21,519 nt of DNA from Lentisphaeria bacterium UBA7640 (GTDB taxonomy: Bacteria; Verrucomicrobiota; Lentisphaeria; Victivallales; Victivallaceae): positions 1-21,519 of the forward strand of contig DLIO01000006.1 in assembly GCA_002483765.1 (NCBI GenBank), in the 5' to 3' direction. Under the pieces are notes generated by a model. The model saw nothing but the letters and a program-made list of their open reading frames with translations. It was not told where the DNA came from and ran no database searches. The translations under genes and the position numbers were made by a program. Positions 1 to 8,073 of the stretch are shown here, piece after piece. Position 1 is the first letter of the stretch; each line of letters starts with the position of its first letter.

Positions 1-33
1 CCTCCAGATCAAGATTCCTGAATTTATGATGAA

Positions 34-942
34 TTGAAAAATCTAAATGCCGCGAGCTTTGATTTTTCAGCTTTTGCAATTCGCGTCTGTCATGATTTTA
101 TTGATGGACTCCGCAATAGTGAAAAAACGATTATTACCGCACAAACTAAAGGGATCTGGGGAACATCAGACAACCGCCACTTTCATCTTTTCCCAGAGAT
201 TTTTCTTCAATTGCAAGGAGGTTGTAAATTTGAGTTTCCTGAACAGAAGCTTGAATTGCTTCCTAGTCAAATATTACTCATCCCCGCAGGAATCCCTCAT
301 GGTGAAAAAATATTCAAATACGCTGGTAAATCATTCGTTAATCTAGTAATAATGCCAATTGACGATGCGCCAAAAATACACTTGGCAATTCCTCCACCAT
401 CTGGAGTAGGAGCGCCGACAGGTAGTTTTGGACGCCGCCTCAAAAGGCTTGAAGGTTTTCAGAATTTAGCGGAAGCATTGAGCGCCACGGACGATTTGCT
501 GCATCCAATCGAACAAGAAGCACAACGCCACCTGCTAATCGCAATATTGCTAAAACTGATTGTAGGATTCGAAGCGCCTCCGGCCCCGCAGGTTGAACGT
601 CCCAGCCGTCATCCCAAGATCGAAGCGGCCCGCAATCACATTGCCTCGACTTTTCCGATACGTATCCCTGAAGTGCATAGCGTTGCCAGTGCGGTTGGGT
701 GTTCCCCCAATTATCTATCGATGCTGTTCCGCCGGGAAACTGGTATCCGTCTAACAGAATACATCAATTGTATTCGCTTGGACTATGCGCGAAAGATGTT
801 AAAAAACGGACAACACAAAATCGCGGCAATCGCATGGAGCTGTGGTTTTCAGGATGCCAGCTATTTTGCTGAACTCTACCGAGCTCGTTTTGGCTATCTA
901 CCTTCCGAAGAACGGTATAATAAAGCTCTGATCAAGAGTTGA
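34..942 (+). CDS. AraC-family transcriptional regulator, TTG start
   Basis: Probable DNA-binding transcription factor of the AraC/XylS family, 302 residues, a normal length. The N-terminal half (about residues 45-130) looks like a cupin sensor domain, with FHLFPEIFLQLQGG and the turn LLIPAGIPHGE. The C-terminal 105 residues (from about 190) hold two helix-turn-helix units: VASAVGCSPNYLSMLFRRETG, and the family signature region IAAIAWSCGFQDASYFAELY followed by RFGYLPSEER. The start is a TTG at 34; an in-frame TGA lies at 19-21 and no ATG occurs before the middle of the sensor domain, so TTG is the best choice, though no clear ribosome binding site precedes it. Its ligand and targets cannot be read from the sequence. 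The gene may regulate something left of the window; no partner gene follows on the same strand. Confidence 0.88.
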   Translation: MKNLNAASFDFSAFAIRVCHDFIDGLRNSEKTIITAQTKGIWGTSDNRHFHLFPEIFLQLQGGCKFEFPEQKLELLPSQILLIPAGIPHGEKIFKYAGKSFVNLVIMPIDDAPKIHLAIPPPSGVGAPTGSFGRRLKRLEGFQNLAEALSATDDLLHPIEQEAQRHLLIAILLKLIVGFEAPPAPQVERPSRHPKIEAARNHIASTFPIRIPEVHSVASAVGCSPNYLSMLFRRETGIRLTEYINCIRLDYARKMLKNGQHKIAAIAWSCGFQDASYFAELYRARFGYLPSEERYNKALIKS

Positions 943-1013
943 ATACAAAACAATAGAACCAAAGAAAATTATTTCAAAGCCGAGCGTAAGATAGAAGATA
1001 TAACTCGAATTTT

Positions 1014-1031
1014 TAATTCACGCGCGAATTA
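1014..1031. repeat. Short imperfect palindrome TAATTCACGCGCGAATTA
   Basis: The 18 bases form a palindrome with one mismatched pair (A1020 against C1025). The AATTC...CGCGCGAATT frame matches the ends of the longer GC palindromes at 7749 and 14202, so this may be a decayed or minimal relative. It lies 71 bases after the regulator stop codon. The similarity could also be chance, since it is short. Confidence 0.35.
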
Positions 1032-1190
1032 TAATCAGCAGTTATAAAGATGCATGATGTGTCTGCAGCAAGAGTTGGGGGCGATGGAGGATTGGGGAAG
1101 TGGGGGAACCTGGAAGTTAAGGACTTTAATACGGATGTATGCATTTGCCACTGAGCGCGAAGTTTCGAGCATTCTTCAAATCAAATCTAC

Positions 1191-1231
1191 AATAAAAAAG
1201 CCCGCTCGGTTTATTCCGAGCGGGCTTGAGT
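1191..1231 (-). terminator. Intrinsic terminator of hppA
   Basis: A perfect 12-bp stem (AAGCCCGCTCGG at 1198-1209 and CCGAGCGGGCTT at 1216-1227) encloses a 6-base loop. Read on the minus strand, the stem ends in a run of Ts, as expected of a Rho-independent terminator, 17 bases after the hppA stop. On the plus strand only a weaker T run (GAGTTTTT) follows, so it may act in both directions to some extent. Confidence 0.92.
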
Positions 1232-1243
1232 TTTTAATCAAAC

Positions 1244-3643
1244 TTAGAATTTAATACGAAGCCATTCCTGAATATAAGGAGAGACTTTGAGGGTTACTGG
1301 CGTGAAAACAATCGCCACCATACTCATCAACTTGATCAAGATGTTCAATGACGGACCTGAGGTATCTTTGCATGGATCACCGACCGTATCGCCGACCACC
1401 GCCGCTTTGTGCGGATCGGAACCTTTGCCACCCAGATTTCCTTTTTCGATATGCTTTTTGGCATTATCCCAAGCACCACCGGCGTTGTTCAACATCGTTG
1501 CTAACATAAATCCGCAAGTGGAAGCACCGGCCAGAAGACCGATAATACCAGGAATACCGAGAACACAACCCGTTGCCACTGGAACCGCAATCGCGAGCAA
1601 TGATGGAATGATCATCTCACGTTGAGCACCTTTGGTGGAGATCTCCACACAGCGAGCATAGTCAGGACGTTCGGTACCTTTCAGAATACCTGGCATTTCA
1701 CGGAACTGACGACGCACTTCTTCAACCATTGCGCCGGCAGCCCTGCCGACAGCTTTCATCGTCATTGCGCAGAACACAAAACACATCATAGCACCGATAA
1801 AAATACCGCCAATCAACAATGGGTTCATAATATTCATATTTAATTTTTGGGCAAAGTCAAGCAAAGCAGCATTTTTCACCCAATCTGCAGTCATACCCAT
1901 GAATTCGCCCTCGCCAGCCATTTTAGCAATCCAAATTTTAGATTCTTCCAAAGTGGACGCAAGCAATGCCAGCGCGGTCAATGAAGCGGAACCGATCGCA
2001 AAACCTTTGCCAGTTGCGGCAGTGGTGTTACCAAGCGAATCCAGAGCATCGGTGCGTTGACGAACTTCAGGAGCCATTCCAGACATTTCGGCATTGCCGC
2101 CAGCATTGTCAGCAACTGGCCCATAAGCATCAGTTGCAAGAGTTATACCGAGAGTTGAAAGCATACCGACTGCAGCAAAACCAATTCCATAGAGTCCCAT
2201 GGAGAAGTTACTAAAGCCGCCAGCAAAAGCGAAAGCTGAGAGAATGCCGATGACAATAATAAGCGTCGGTGCGCCGCAAGAATACATGCCGGTCGCGAGA
2301 CCGTCGATAATCGTAGTAGCTGCGCCCATTTTTGTTTGGCCAGCAATCCCTTTCGTTGGGCTGTATTCATCCGAAGTATAATACTCAGTAGATTGCCCAA
2401 TCAGTACTCCTGCAATAAGACCAGACACTGCTGAACCAAATAGTCCCCAGCTGATCCAGTCCATGAAAACCAAGAAAGCTAAACCGAAAAGAATCATAAT
2501 TGAACTGCCAAGGGTTCCGGTTAACAAACTTCTAAGCAGATCTTTCTGGGTTGCGCCCTCTTTGCAGCGCACCATGTAAATACCGATGATTGAAAGAATG
2601 ATACCAATACCGGAAACCAGCATCGGGGCGAGAATCAGATGCAACATATGCTCTTCTGCGCCAGATTTACCGGAGTTCAGATACGCAACGCCAGCAGATG
2701 CGCCAAGCGCCGCGGTGGCTAACATTGAACCACAATATGATTCATAAAGGTCAGCACCCATTCCAGCGACGTCGCCAACGTTGTCACCAACATTATCCGC
2801 AATTGTAGCGGGGTTACGCGGATCATCTTCAGGAATGCCAGCTTCGACTTTACCAACTAAGTCAGCACCAACGTCAGCAGCTTTGGTGTAAATACCGCCG
2901 CCAACACGAGCAAATAACGCTTGAGTGGAAGCACCCATACCGAAAGTGATCATCGTAGTGGTGATATGAACAATTTTATCACTGAAAGTACACCCTTCAT
3001 GGACGAGCTCAAGGCCGAGAAAATGTAGTCCAGATACCATATTGGCATCAGTATAGATAAGTTTATCAAGAATGAGATACCAGCCGCATATATCGAGTAA
3101 ACCAAACCCAACCACGCAAAGCCCCATTACCGCGCCAGAACGAAACGCTACCTGAAGTCCGCGATTCAAACCTTCGCTTGCTGCCTGAGCTGTACGTGCT
3201 GAAGCGTTAGTCGCCGTTTTCATCCCGATAAAACCGCAGATGCCAGAGAAAATACCGCCGGACAAAAAGGCAATCGGTACAAATGGATTTTGAATACCGG
3301 CATAAGCAAGAGCAGTCAGAAGAGCAGCAAGTGCAATAAACACAATACCGACAACTTTATACTGACGCTTAAGATAAGCCATCGCGCCTTCACGAACGTA
3401 TTGAGCAATCTCCTTCATTTTTGGAGTGCCTTCGCTGGTTGTCATCATCTTGTCGTAAAGCATTTTTGCCACCAACAGCGCCATAATGGCGGCAATTGGC
3501 GCAACCCACCAGATATCCGGTGTAGTGTTAATCTTAACAGGGAAAGCGGACAAAGCGCCAGCCTCAGCGATCTGTTCTTCTGCGAACATACTAAAAGGAG
3601 TGAATAGGCCTAAAAGCCCTGCGAGTGAAAGCGGTTTCTTCAT
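1244..3643 (-). CDS. hppA: Membrane-bound ion-pumping pyrophosphatase, K+-dependent type
   Basis: Integral membrane enzyme that couples pyrophosphate hydrolysis to pumping of H+ and/or Na+ across the inner membrane. 799 residues from the chosen start; many hydrophobic segments fit the family's 16-helix fold. The substrate-binding block reads KAADVGADLVGKVEAG, EDDPRNPATIADN, VGDNVGDVAGMGADLYES; a second acidic block near the C-terminus reads VVGDTVGDPCKDTSGPSLN. GNTTAATGKG has Ala and Gly at the positions that mark the K+-dependent subfamily (Lys/Thr in the K+-independent one). In helix 6, before GMGAST, I see no acidic residue, whereas most relatives carry a Glu there that decides ion choice, so the pumped ion is uncertain. 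Start: ATG 3643 (MKKPLSL, signal-peptide-like) has TGAGG upstream; an ATG at 3703 would add an unlikely 20-residue polar leader. Monocistronic. Confidence 0.96.
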   Translation of the reverse strand: MKKPLSLAGLLGLFTPFSMFAEEQIAEAGALSAFPVKINTTPDIWWVAPIAAIMALLVAKMLYDKMMTTSEGTPKMKEIAQYVREGAMAYLKRQYKVVGIVFIALAALLTALAYAGIQNPFVPIAFLSGGIFSGICGFIGMKTATNASARTAQAASEGLNRGLQVAFRSGAVMGLCVVGFGLLDICGWYLILDKLIYTDANMVSGLHFLGLELVHEGCTFSDKIVHITTTMITFGMGASTQALFARVGGGIYTKAADVGADLVGKVEAGIPEDDPRNPATIADNVGDNVGDVAGMGADLYESYCGSMLATAALGASAGVAYLNSGKSGAEEHMLHLILAPMLVSGIGIILSIIGIYMVRCKEGATQKDLLRSLLTGTLGSSIMILFGLAFLVFMDWISWGLFGSAVSGLIAGVLIGQSTEYYTSDEYSPTKGIAGQTKMGAATTIIDGLATGMYSCGAPTLIIVIGILSAFAFAGGFSNFSMGLYGIGFAAVGMLSTLGITLATDAYGPVADNAGGNAEMSGMAPEVRQRTDALDSLGNTTAATGKGFAIGSASLTALALLASTLEESKIWIAKMAGEGEFMGMTADWVKNAALLDFAQKLNMNIMNPLLIGGIFIGAMMCFVFCAMTMKAVGRAAGAMVEEVRRQFREMPGILKGTERPDYARCVEISTKGAQREMIIPSLLAIAVPVATGCVLGIPGIIGLLAGASTCGFMLATMLNNAGGAWDNAKKHIEKGNLGGKGSDPHKAAVVGDTVGDPCKDTSGPSLNILIKLMSMVAIVFTPVTLKVSPYIQEWLRIKF

Positions 3644-3680
3644 TTTGTTTTGAACCTCAGTTTGTTGATTTGAAATTTCA

Positions 3681-3697
3681 TCCTTAACGATTAAGGA
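3681..3697. promoter_or_regulatory. Perfect inverted repeat upstream of hppA
   Basis: TCCTTAA and TTAAGGA, separated by CGA, form a perfect 7-bp inverted repeat 38 bases upstream of the hppA start and 104 bases upstream of lysS. It could be a regulator's operator or a hairpin in the hppA leader. No matching regulator can be named. Confidence 0.35.
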
Positions 3698-3746
3698 AAT
3701 CAAAAAGTTTACGATACTTTAAAAATAATTAATTGCAAGATGAAAA

Positions 3747-3755
3747 TGCTATGAT
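3747..3755 (+). promoter_or_regulatory. Possible extended -10 promoter of lysS
   Basis: TGCTATGAT fits the extended -10 pattern TGnTATAAT with one deviation, 46 bases upstream of the chosen lysS start. There is no good -35 box at the usual distance, which extended -10 promoters can tolerate. Weak evidence. Confidence 0.3.
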
Positions 3756-3800
3756 AGATTACTTTTTTTATGCATAATGACTTAAAACATGGAGAACAAA

Positions 3801-5309
3801 ATGGACGAGGCTCGTGAAGATACAGTTACCGCGGCAGAAGAAACTGCCATAATTGAAGATATTTTTCAACAACGCATCAACAAAGTAGCAGAATTTAAAG
3901 CGTCTGGAATCGACCCTTTCGGGTGTAGATTTGATGGCGTCGAAGACATTGACAAACTGCGCCAAACTTATAATGCTGAAGAATCTGAACCTCAGCTCGC
4001 GATCTTGGCAGGACGTTTGACCGGAATACGCAATATGGGTGGCTCTATCTTTGCCGACCTAAAAGACAATTCCGGAAAAATGCAGTTATTCATTAACAAA
4101 AAAATACTATCGGAAGATGATTTCAAACTGTTCAAGCGTATTGACATTGGCGATATAATTGGCGTACATGGCGAATTATTTATTACCAAAATGGGCGAAT
4201 TAACCGTCAAAGTTCGCAACTTTAAATTATTAAGTAAATCTTTGCGTCCATTGCCAGAAAAATTCCATGGTCTGACTAATATCGAACAACGTTATCGCCA
4301 GCGCTATCTTGATATGATCATGAACGACAACAGTAAAACTGTTTTGATGCAACGCTTTCAAATCATCCGCGAGATTCGCCGTTTTATGGACGATAAAGGC
4401 TTTATGGAGGTTGAAACTCCGATGATTCAACCGATTCCCGGTGGCGCGGCAGCTGAACCATTCAAAACTTACTACGAAGCACTCAACAGTGAAATGTTCA
4501 TGCGTATCGCGCCTGAATTATATCTAAAAAAACTGTTAGTCGGTGGTTTTGATAAAATTTACGAAATGAACCGTAACTTCCGTAATGAAGGGATCAGCCG
4601 TAAACATAACCCAGAATTCACTTCGATGGAAATTTATCAAGCATACGGCGATTGTCGCACCATGATGGAATTGATTGAAGAGTTGGTGACCACCGTGGCG
4701 CAAAATGTCTTTGGTAAACTAGAATTTGAACACACTAGTGGCGTTATAAACATACAGCGGCCTTGGAAACGTGTCGACTATCAAGACTTAATTAAAGAGT
4801 GCGCAGGTAATGACTGGTACGAACTGAGTTTTGCCGAACGCGTGACCAAAGCCAAAGCAATGGGTCTTGATGTTAATGAAAACATGGCAGAGTTTGAGGT
4901 CACTAATGAAATTTATGATAAATTAATCGAAGGTAAACTCATTCAACCGACTTTCGTGATGCGGCTACCTAAAGAGATGGTCCCGTTAGCGAAAGCTTGT
5001 TCCGACGACCCCACTTTGGTTGATGTTTACGAACTGGTGATTAACGGCCAGGAACTTTGTCCCGGTTATTCCGAGCTTAACGATCCGATTGTTCAGCGTG
5101 AGCGCTTTGAAGAACAATTCGAACGCGAAAAAAAGGCTGGCGAAGCCTCCACTGACAAAATTGATGAAGACTTCTTGACTTCACTGGAATACGGCATGCC
5201 GCCAGCGGGTGGTCTAGGTATTGGCATTGACCGCTTGGTAATGTTGCTGACTGGAGCGGAGTCAATCCGCGATGTTATCCTATTCCCACAGATGAAAATC
5301 AAGCGCTGA
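3801..5309 (+). CDS. lysS: Lysyl-tRNA synthetase, class II
   Basis: Cytoplasmic enzyme that charges tRNA-Lys with lysine using ATP. 502 residues, the usual size. The N-terminal third is an OB-fold anticodon-binding domain (LAGRLTGIRNMGGSIFADL, GDIIGVHGELF). The class II catalytic core follows with motif 1 (MDDKGFMEVETPMIQ), the loop PGGAAAEPF, motif 2 (FRNEGISRKHNPEF) and motif 3 (GLGIGIDRLVMLLT), followed by RDVILFPQMK typical of LysRS. Start choice: an ATG at 3789 is possible, but its own second codon and the following bases (GGAG at 3791-3794) form a Shine-Dalgarno site six bases before ATG 3801, so 3801 is preferred. Divergent from hppA and probably monocistronic; no convincing terminator is visible before the next gene. 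Confidence 0.97.
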   Translation: MDEAREDTVTAAEETAIIEDIFQQRINKVAEFKASGIDPFGCRFDGVEDIDKLRQTYNAEESEPQLAILAGRLTGIRNMGGSIFADLKDNSGKMQLFINKKILSEDDFKLFKRIDIGDIIGVHGELFITKMGELTVKVRNFKLLSKSLRPLPEKFHGLTNIEQRYRQRYLDMIMNDNSKTVLMQRFQIIREIRRFMDDKGFMEVETPMIQPIPGGAAAEPFKTYYEALNSEMFMRIAPELYLKKLLVGGFDKIYEMNRNFRNEGISRKHNPEFTSMEIYQAYGDCRTMMELIEELVTTVAQNVFGKLEFEHTSGVINIQRPWKRVDYQDLIKECAGNDWYELSFAERVTKAKAMGLDVNENMAEFEVTNEIYDKLIEGKLIQPTFVMRLPKEMVPLAKACSDDPTLVDVYELVINGQELCPGYSELNDPIVQRERFEEQFEREKKAGEASTDKIDEDFLTSLEYGMPPAGGLGIGIDRLVMLLTGAESIRDVILFPQMKIKR

Positions 5310-5429
5310 AACTAAAAAAATAAGGCGTGGAACGAATCAAAAAGGGTATTTTTGCATACACTGCTTCGTCACGGAGTAATTGTAAATTTAATCATTAATT
5401 TTTTGTTGATAATAAAAGGAATGATAAAA

Positions 5430-7679
5430 ATGATAAAAAAATATAATAGTGAATATTTCCGACGAGAATACAACTTAGATTTAGCAGTAATAGGCGGTGG
5501 TGTTGCTGGCGTTACTGCTGCAATAGCGGCGGCCCGCCAAGGCTTAAAAGTTGGTCTTATGCAAAACCGCCCGGTTTACGGTGGTCCTTCGAGCTCTGAA
5601 TCTAATGCTAACGACGGTAGTTATTTGTGTGTTAACGGCGCGTCTGATTATTACAATCGTAATGCTAGAGAAACTGGTATAATTGAAGAGATGAAGCTAG
5701 AATTTCACAAAAAACTAGAAGAGGGCTGGCGAAGACATTGGAGTTTTGTTCTAAGAGATTTCATTAAACGCGAGGCTAATATAACCAGTTTTTTAAACTG
5801 CGAAGCTTATGATGTGCAGACAGAAGAAAACAAAATCACCCAAGTGACGGGGCGAGTGAGCGGCTCGGAACTGACAGTTGTATTTCAAGCAAAACAATTT
5901 ATTGATGCTACTGGCGACTCGTTTATTGGAGCTGCCGCCGGGGCCGAATTCCGTATGGGAAGAGAAGGACGTGATGAATTCAATGAAAGTCTTGCGCCTG
6001 AATCTCCAGATACTTATACCCAAGGTACAACTATCATGTTTCGTGCCATTGACACAGGGAAACCAATAAGATTTGTTCCGCCGGATTGGGCTAAAAAATT
6101 TAAAGGCGATGACGACCTACCATTTCGTATTCACCGAAACATAGAGCATGGATATTGGTGGCTAGAAAGTGGTGGTATGCAAGACACAATAGCTGATAAT
6201 GAAGATATCTATCAAGACTTACTAGCTGCATTGTTTGGAGTATGGGATCATATCAAAAATTATGGAGAACATGGCGCGGAAAACTATGCGATCGACTGGA
6301 TAACACCGTTTTCAGGCAAACGTGAATCAAGAAGATTAATTGGCGATTATATTCTCCGCCAAGAAGATATCATGGCCAATCGTAAATTCAGCGACACAGT
6401 AGCATACGGGGGATGGCCAATAGATATTCATCCGCCGGAAGGAATTTCGGGGAAGTCACATCCGGGTAGTACTCCGCCCATGCTATTCCCTAAAACCTAT
6501 GGCATTCCATTTCGTTGCCTATATTCAAAGAATATCGATAATTTAATGATGCCAGGGCGCAACATCAGTGTATCTCATGTAGCGCTGGGGACAACTAGAG
6601 TTATGGCGACCTGTGCAGTTTGTGCGCAAGCTGTAGCGACTGCTGCCGTTTTGTGTTGCAAATACAATAAAGCCCCCCGTGAAGTAGGGGCTGAACATAT
6701 TGAAGAATTACAACAATTATTACTACTCAATGATATAGCACTACCAAACATGAAATACACTTCGGCGAGTAATTTAGCACAATATGCTAAAGTCACTGCG
6801 ACAAGTTCCATGCCGTTGAGGTTTCCTGCTTCAGACAACATCTTAAGCCTAACGGCAGAGGCTAAAATCACTGACGATCCATGTGACATTCCTCCAACAG
6901 ATCGAACGAGGGCGCAAATTTTCCCAACAAGTACTGGTTATATCGAATCAATAACATTACGCATGAATAATTGCAACCCTCACCCAGTTGAGGTTGCAGC
7001 TTATTTGAGTATTGCCCAAGATCGTTATGACTTTAGTGGAAGCAATAAATTAGGAGAATCAACGCAACTTGTTCCTGTTGGAAGTGATATTGCTGTAGTA
7101 TTTAATTTTAAAACAAAAATACCGCTAGGGACATTACTATGCTTAAGATTGAAACCGATGGTTGGAATAGATATCCAGACAAGTTCTTACTCTATGCCGG
7201 GACTTTATTTGAAACCCGATGGTTGCTATTTTGATGATACAAACATTTGGCTTGAGACTAAGCCAATACAGACAACATTTGAAGCGAAAAATGTAACTAA
7301 TGGCATATTACGAGCGGAAGAGAAAGCCAACATGTGGATCGGAGATCCTCAATCTGGTCTACCCGCCAGTTTGTTCCTTGAATGGGAAACAGCACGTGAA
7401 TTTAACTATATTGATTTAGTTTTTGACACCAATTTAAATAAAATAAAAAGATATGGCGCAACGCCGGAATGTGTCAAGAATTATGAATTATTTGCAGATG
7501 GGAAATTGCTTTTAAAAGTAGAAAACAACTACCAAAGACTTAGGCGTCATTACCTTGATAAGGTAGTTTGTGCAAATAAGCTGGAGTTAAAAATAACAGC
7601 AACCAATGGGGATCCAGCTCCAAGAGTTTATGAAATGAGAGTTTTTAAAAGGCAAAACGTTAAGACCAAATTACTTTAA
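5430..7679 (+). CDS. FAD-dependent oxidoreductase with C-terminal jelly-roll-like domain
   Basis: Flavoprotein of the PF12831 type, 749 residues. The Rossmann FAD site is at residues 17-51: DLAVIGGGVAGVTAAIAAARQG, then VGLMQNRPVYGGPSSSE, where Gln replaces the more usual ribose-binding Glu, as I recall in this subgroup. A second flavin-contact segment is KNIDNLMMPGRNISVSHVALGTTRVMATCAVCAQA split around residues 395-430. The last ~120 residues (EEKANMWIGDP...FLEWETAREFNYIDLVFD...YELFADGKLL) resemble an F5/8-type C (discoidin-like) fold. No signal peptide is seen. Start ATG 5430 has AGGA nine bases upstream; a TTG at 5352 would add a spurious hydrophobic leader. AGA and ATA codons are frequent, unlike in lysS and hppA, hinting at transfer. 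Substrate unknown; relatives in PVC bacteria are often linked to carbohydrate breakdown. Confidence 0.85.
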   Translation: MIKKYNSEYFRREYNLDLAVIGGGVAGVTAAIAAARQGLKVGLMQNRPVYGGPSSSESNANDGSYLCVNGASDYYNRNARETGIIEEMKLEFHKKLEEGWRRHWSFVLRDFIKREANITSFLNCEAYDVQTEENKITQVTGRVSGSELTVVFQAKQFIDATGDSFIGAAAGAEFRMGREGRDEFNESLAPESPDTYTQGTTIMFRAIDTGKPIRFVPPDWAKKFKGDDDLPFRIHRNIEHGYWWLESGGMQDTIADNEDIYQDLLAALFGVWDHIKNYGEHGAENYAIDWITPFSGKRESRRLIGDYILRQEDIMANRKFSDTVAYGGWPIDIHPPEGISGKSHPGSTPPMLFPKTYGIPFRCLYSKNIDNLMMPGRNISVSHVALGTTRVMATCAVCAQAVATAAVLCCKYNKAPREVGAEHIEELQQLLLLNDIALPNMKYTSASNLAQYAKVTATSSMPLRFPASDNILSLTAEAKITDDPCDIPPTDRTRAQIFPTSTGYIESITLRMNNCNPHPVEVAAYLSIAQDRYDFSGSNKLGESTQLVPVGSDIAVVFNFKTKIPLGTLLCLRLKPMVGIDIQTSSYSMPGLYLKPDGCYFDDTNIWLETKPIQTTFEAKNVTNGILRAEEKANMWIGDPQSGLPASLFLEWETAREFNYIDLVFDTNLNKIKRYGATPECVKNYELFADGKLLLKVENNYQRLRRHYLDKVVCANKLELKITATNGDPAPRVYEMRVFKRQNVKTKLL

Positions 7680-7748
7680 AGTCCACAACGTAACTTTATT
7701 CACCCCGAATGAGAATTAAGCACTAAAAGGGGACGAATTAACTGCTTA

Positions 7749-7779
7749 AATTCGCGCGCGCATAATGCGCGCGCGAATT
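7749..7779. repeat. GC-alternating palindromic repeat, copy 1
   Basis: Two perfect 15-base arms, AATTCGCGCGCGCAT and its complement, flank a single central A (7764). Apart from the AT ends, the arms strictly alternate purine and pyrimidine, a sequence type prone to Z-DNA or cruciform extrusion. It lies 69 bases past the stop of the FAD oxidoreductase gene and 45 bases past the ferredoxin stop on the other strand, in a convergent gap. No T run follows on either strand, so it is not a classic intrinsic terminator. Other copies are at 14202 and 21501. Confidence 0.9.
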
Positions 7780-7782
7780 AGT

Positions 7783-7800
7783 GACTACATTTACGTAGTC
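7783..7800. terminator. Short hairpin in the convergent gap
   Basis: GACTAC and GTAGTC pair as a 6-bp stem around the loop ATTTAC, directly beside palindrome copy 1 and 24 bases after the ferredoxin stop codon. With the palindrome it may help end transcription from either side, but no T run is present, so the role is only suggested. Confidence 0.3.
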
Positions 7801-7824
7801 TATTGATCTAGTGTTTTGAAACAA

Positions 7825-8013
7825 TTACTCCTCAATCGTAATTGCTGCTACAGGGCAAGAATCGGTGGCCTCGCGACAGCTCTCATGCTGCTCTTCCGGC
7901 ACCGGATCGATCTTAACTTTGGCGATATCATCCACCATTTCAAAGACCTCTGGACAGATCTGTTCGCACAAACCACAACCAATGCAAGTCTCTTCGTCTA
8001 CAATTGCTTTCAT
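7825..8013 (-). CDS. Small single-cluster [4Fe-4S] ferredoxin
   Basis: Soluble one-electron carrier of 62 residues. Cysteines 10, 13, 16 (CIGCGLC) and 53 (SCPVAAI) match the ligands of single-[4Fe-4S] ferredoxins of the Thermotoga/Desulfovibrio kind. Cys20 and Cys46 sit where such proteins often have a disulfide or remnants of a lost second cluster. The protein is acidic (VDEETC, PVPEEQHE). Start ATG 8013 is preceded by GGGAG at good spacing. It lies 54 bases after the flavodiiron gene on the same strand and is probably co-transcribed, making it a likely electron donor to that enzyme; this is inference from context. Confidence 0.93.
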   Translation of the reverse strand: MKAIVDEETCIGCGLCEQICPEVFEMVDDIAKVKIDPVPEEQHESCREATDSCPVAAITIEE

Positions 8014-8045
8014 AATACGTTCTCCCTGTTTGGGTTTTTATTTTT

Positions 8046-8073
8046 GTTTAATTCGCTTATATTCGAATTAAAC
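8046..8073 (-). promoter_or_regulatory. Hairpin between flavodiiron and ferredoxin genes
   Basis: GTTTAATTCG (8046-8055) and CGAATTAAAC (8064-8073) form a perfect 10-bp inverted repeat with an 8-base loop. It overlaps the flavodiiron stop codon. On the minus strand it is followed by A-rich sequence rather than Ts, so it is unlikely to stop transcription fully. An RNA processing or stability hairpin that sets the ferredoxin to flavodiiron ratio is plausible. Confidence 0.5.

Larger units (their letters stand above)
943..1243. other. Gene-free stretch between araC-type gene and hppA
   Basis: No credible gene here. A 66-codon reading frame at 1054-1254 has no family resemblance and runs through the hppA terminator. 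The stretch holds a short imperfect palindrome (1014-1031) that resembles the core of the long GC palindromes elsewhere in the window, and the hppA terminator at 1198-1227. I see no clear terminator directly after the regulator gene. Confidence 0.6.

Noticed and set aside
1054..1254. 66-codon plus-strand frame after the AraC-type gene
   Set aside because: No ribosome site, no recognisable family, and it reads through the hppA terminator into the hppA coding end.
3644..3703. 20-residue N-terminal extension of hppA
   Set aside because: The polar leader does not fit the family; ATG 3643 begins a signal-like hydrophobic segment and has a better ribosome site.
5352..5429. TTG-initiated extension of the FAD oxidoreductase
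   Set aside because: ATG 5430 has AGGA at nine bases and leads directly into the FAD-binding fold; the extension looks like translated promoter DNA.
7749..7779. GC palindrome as an ordinary Rho-independent terminator
   Set aside because: No T run follows on either strand at any complete copy, and the sequence is kept far more exactly than a terminator requires.
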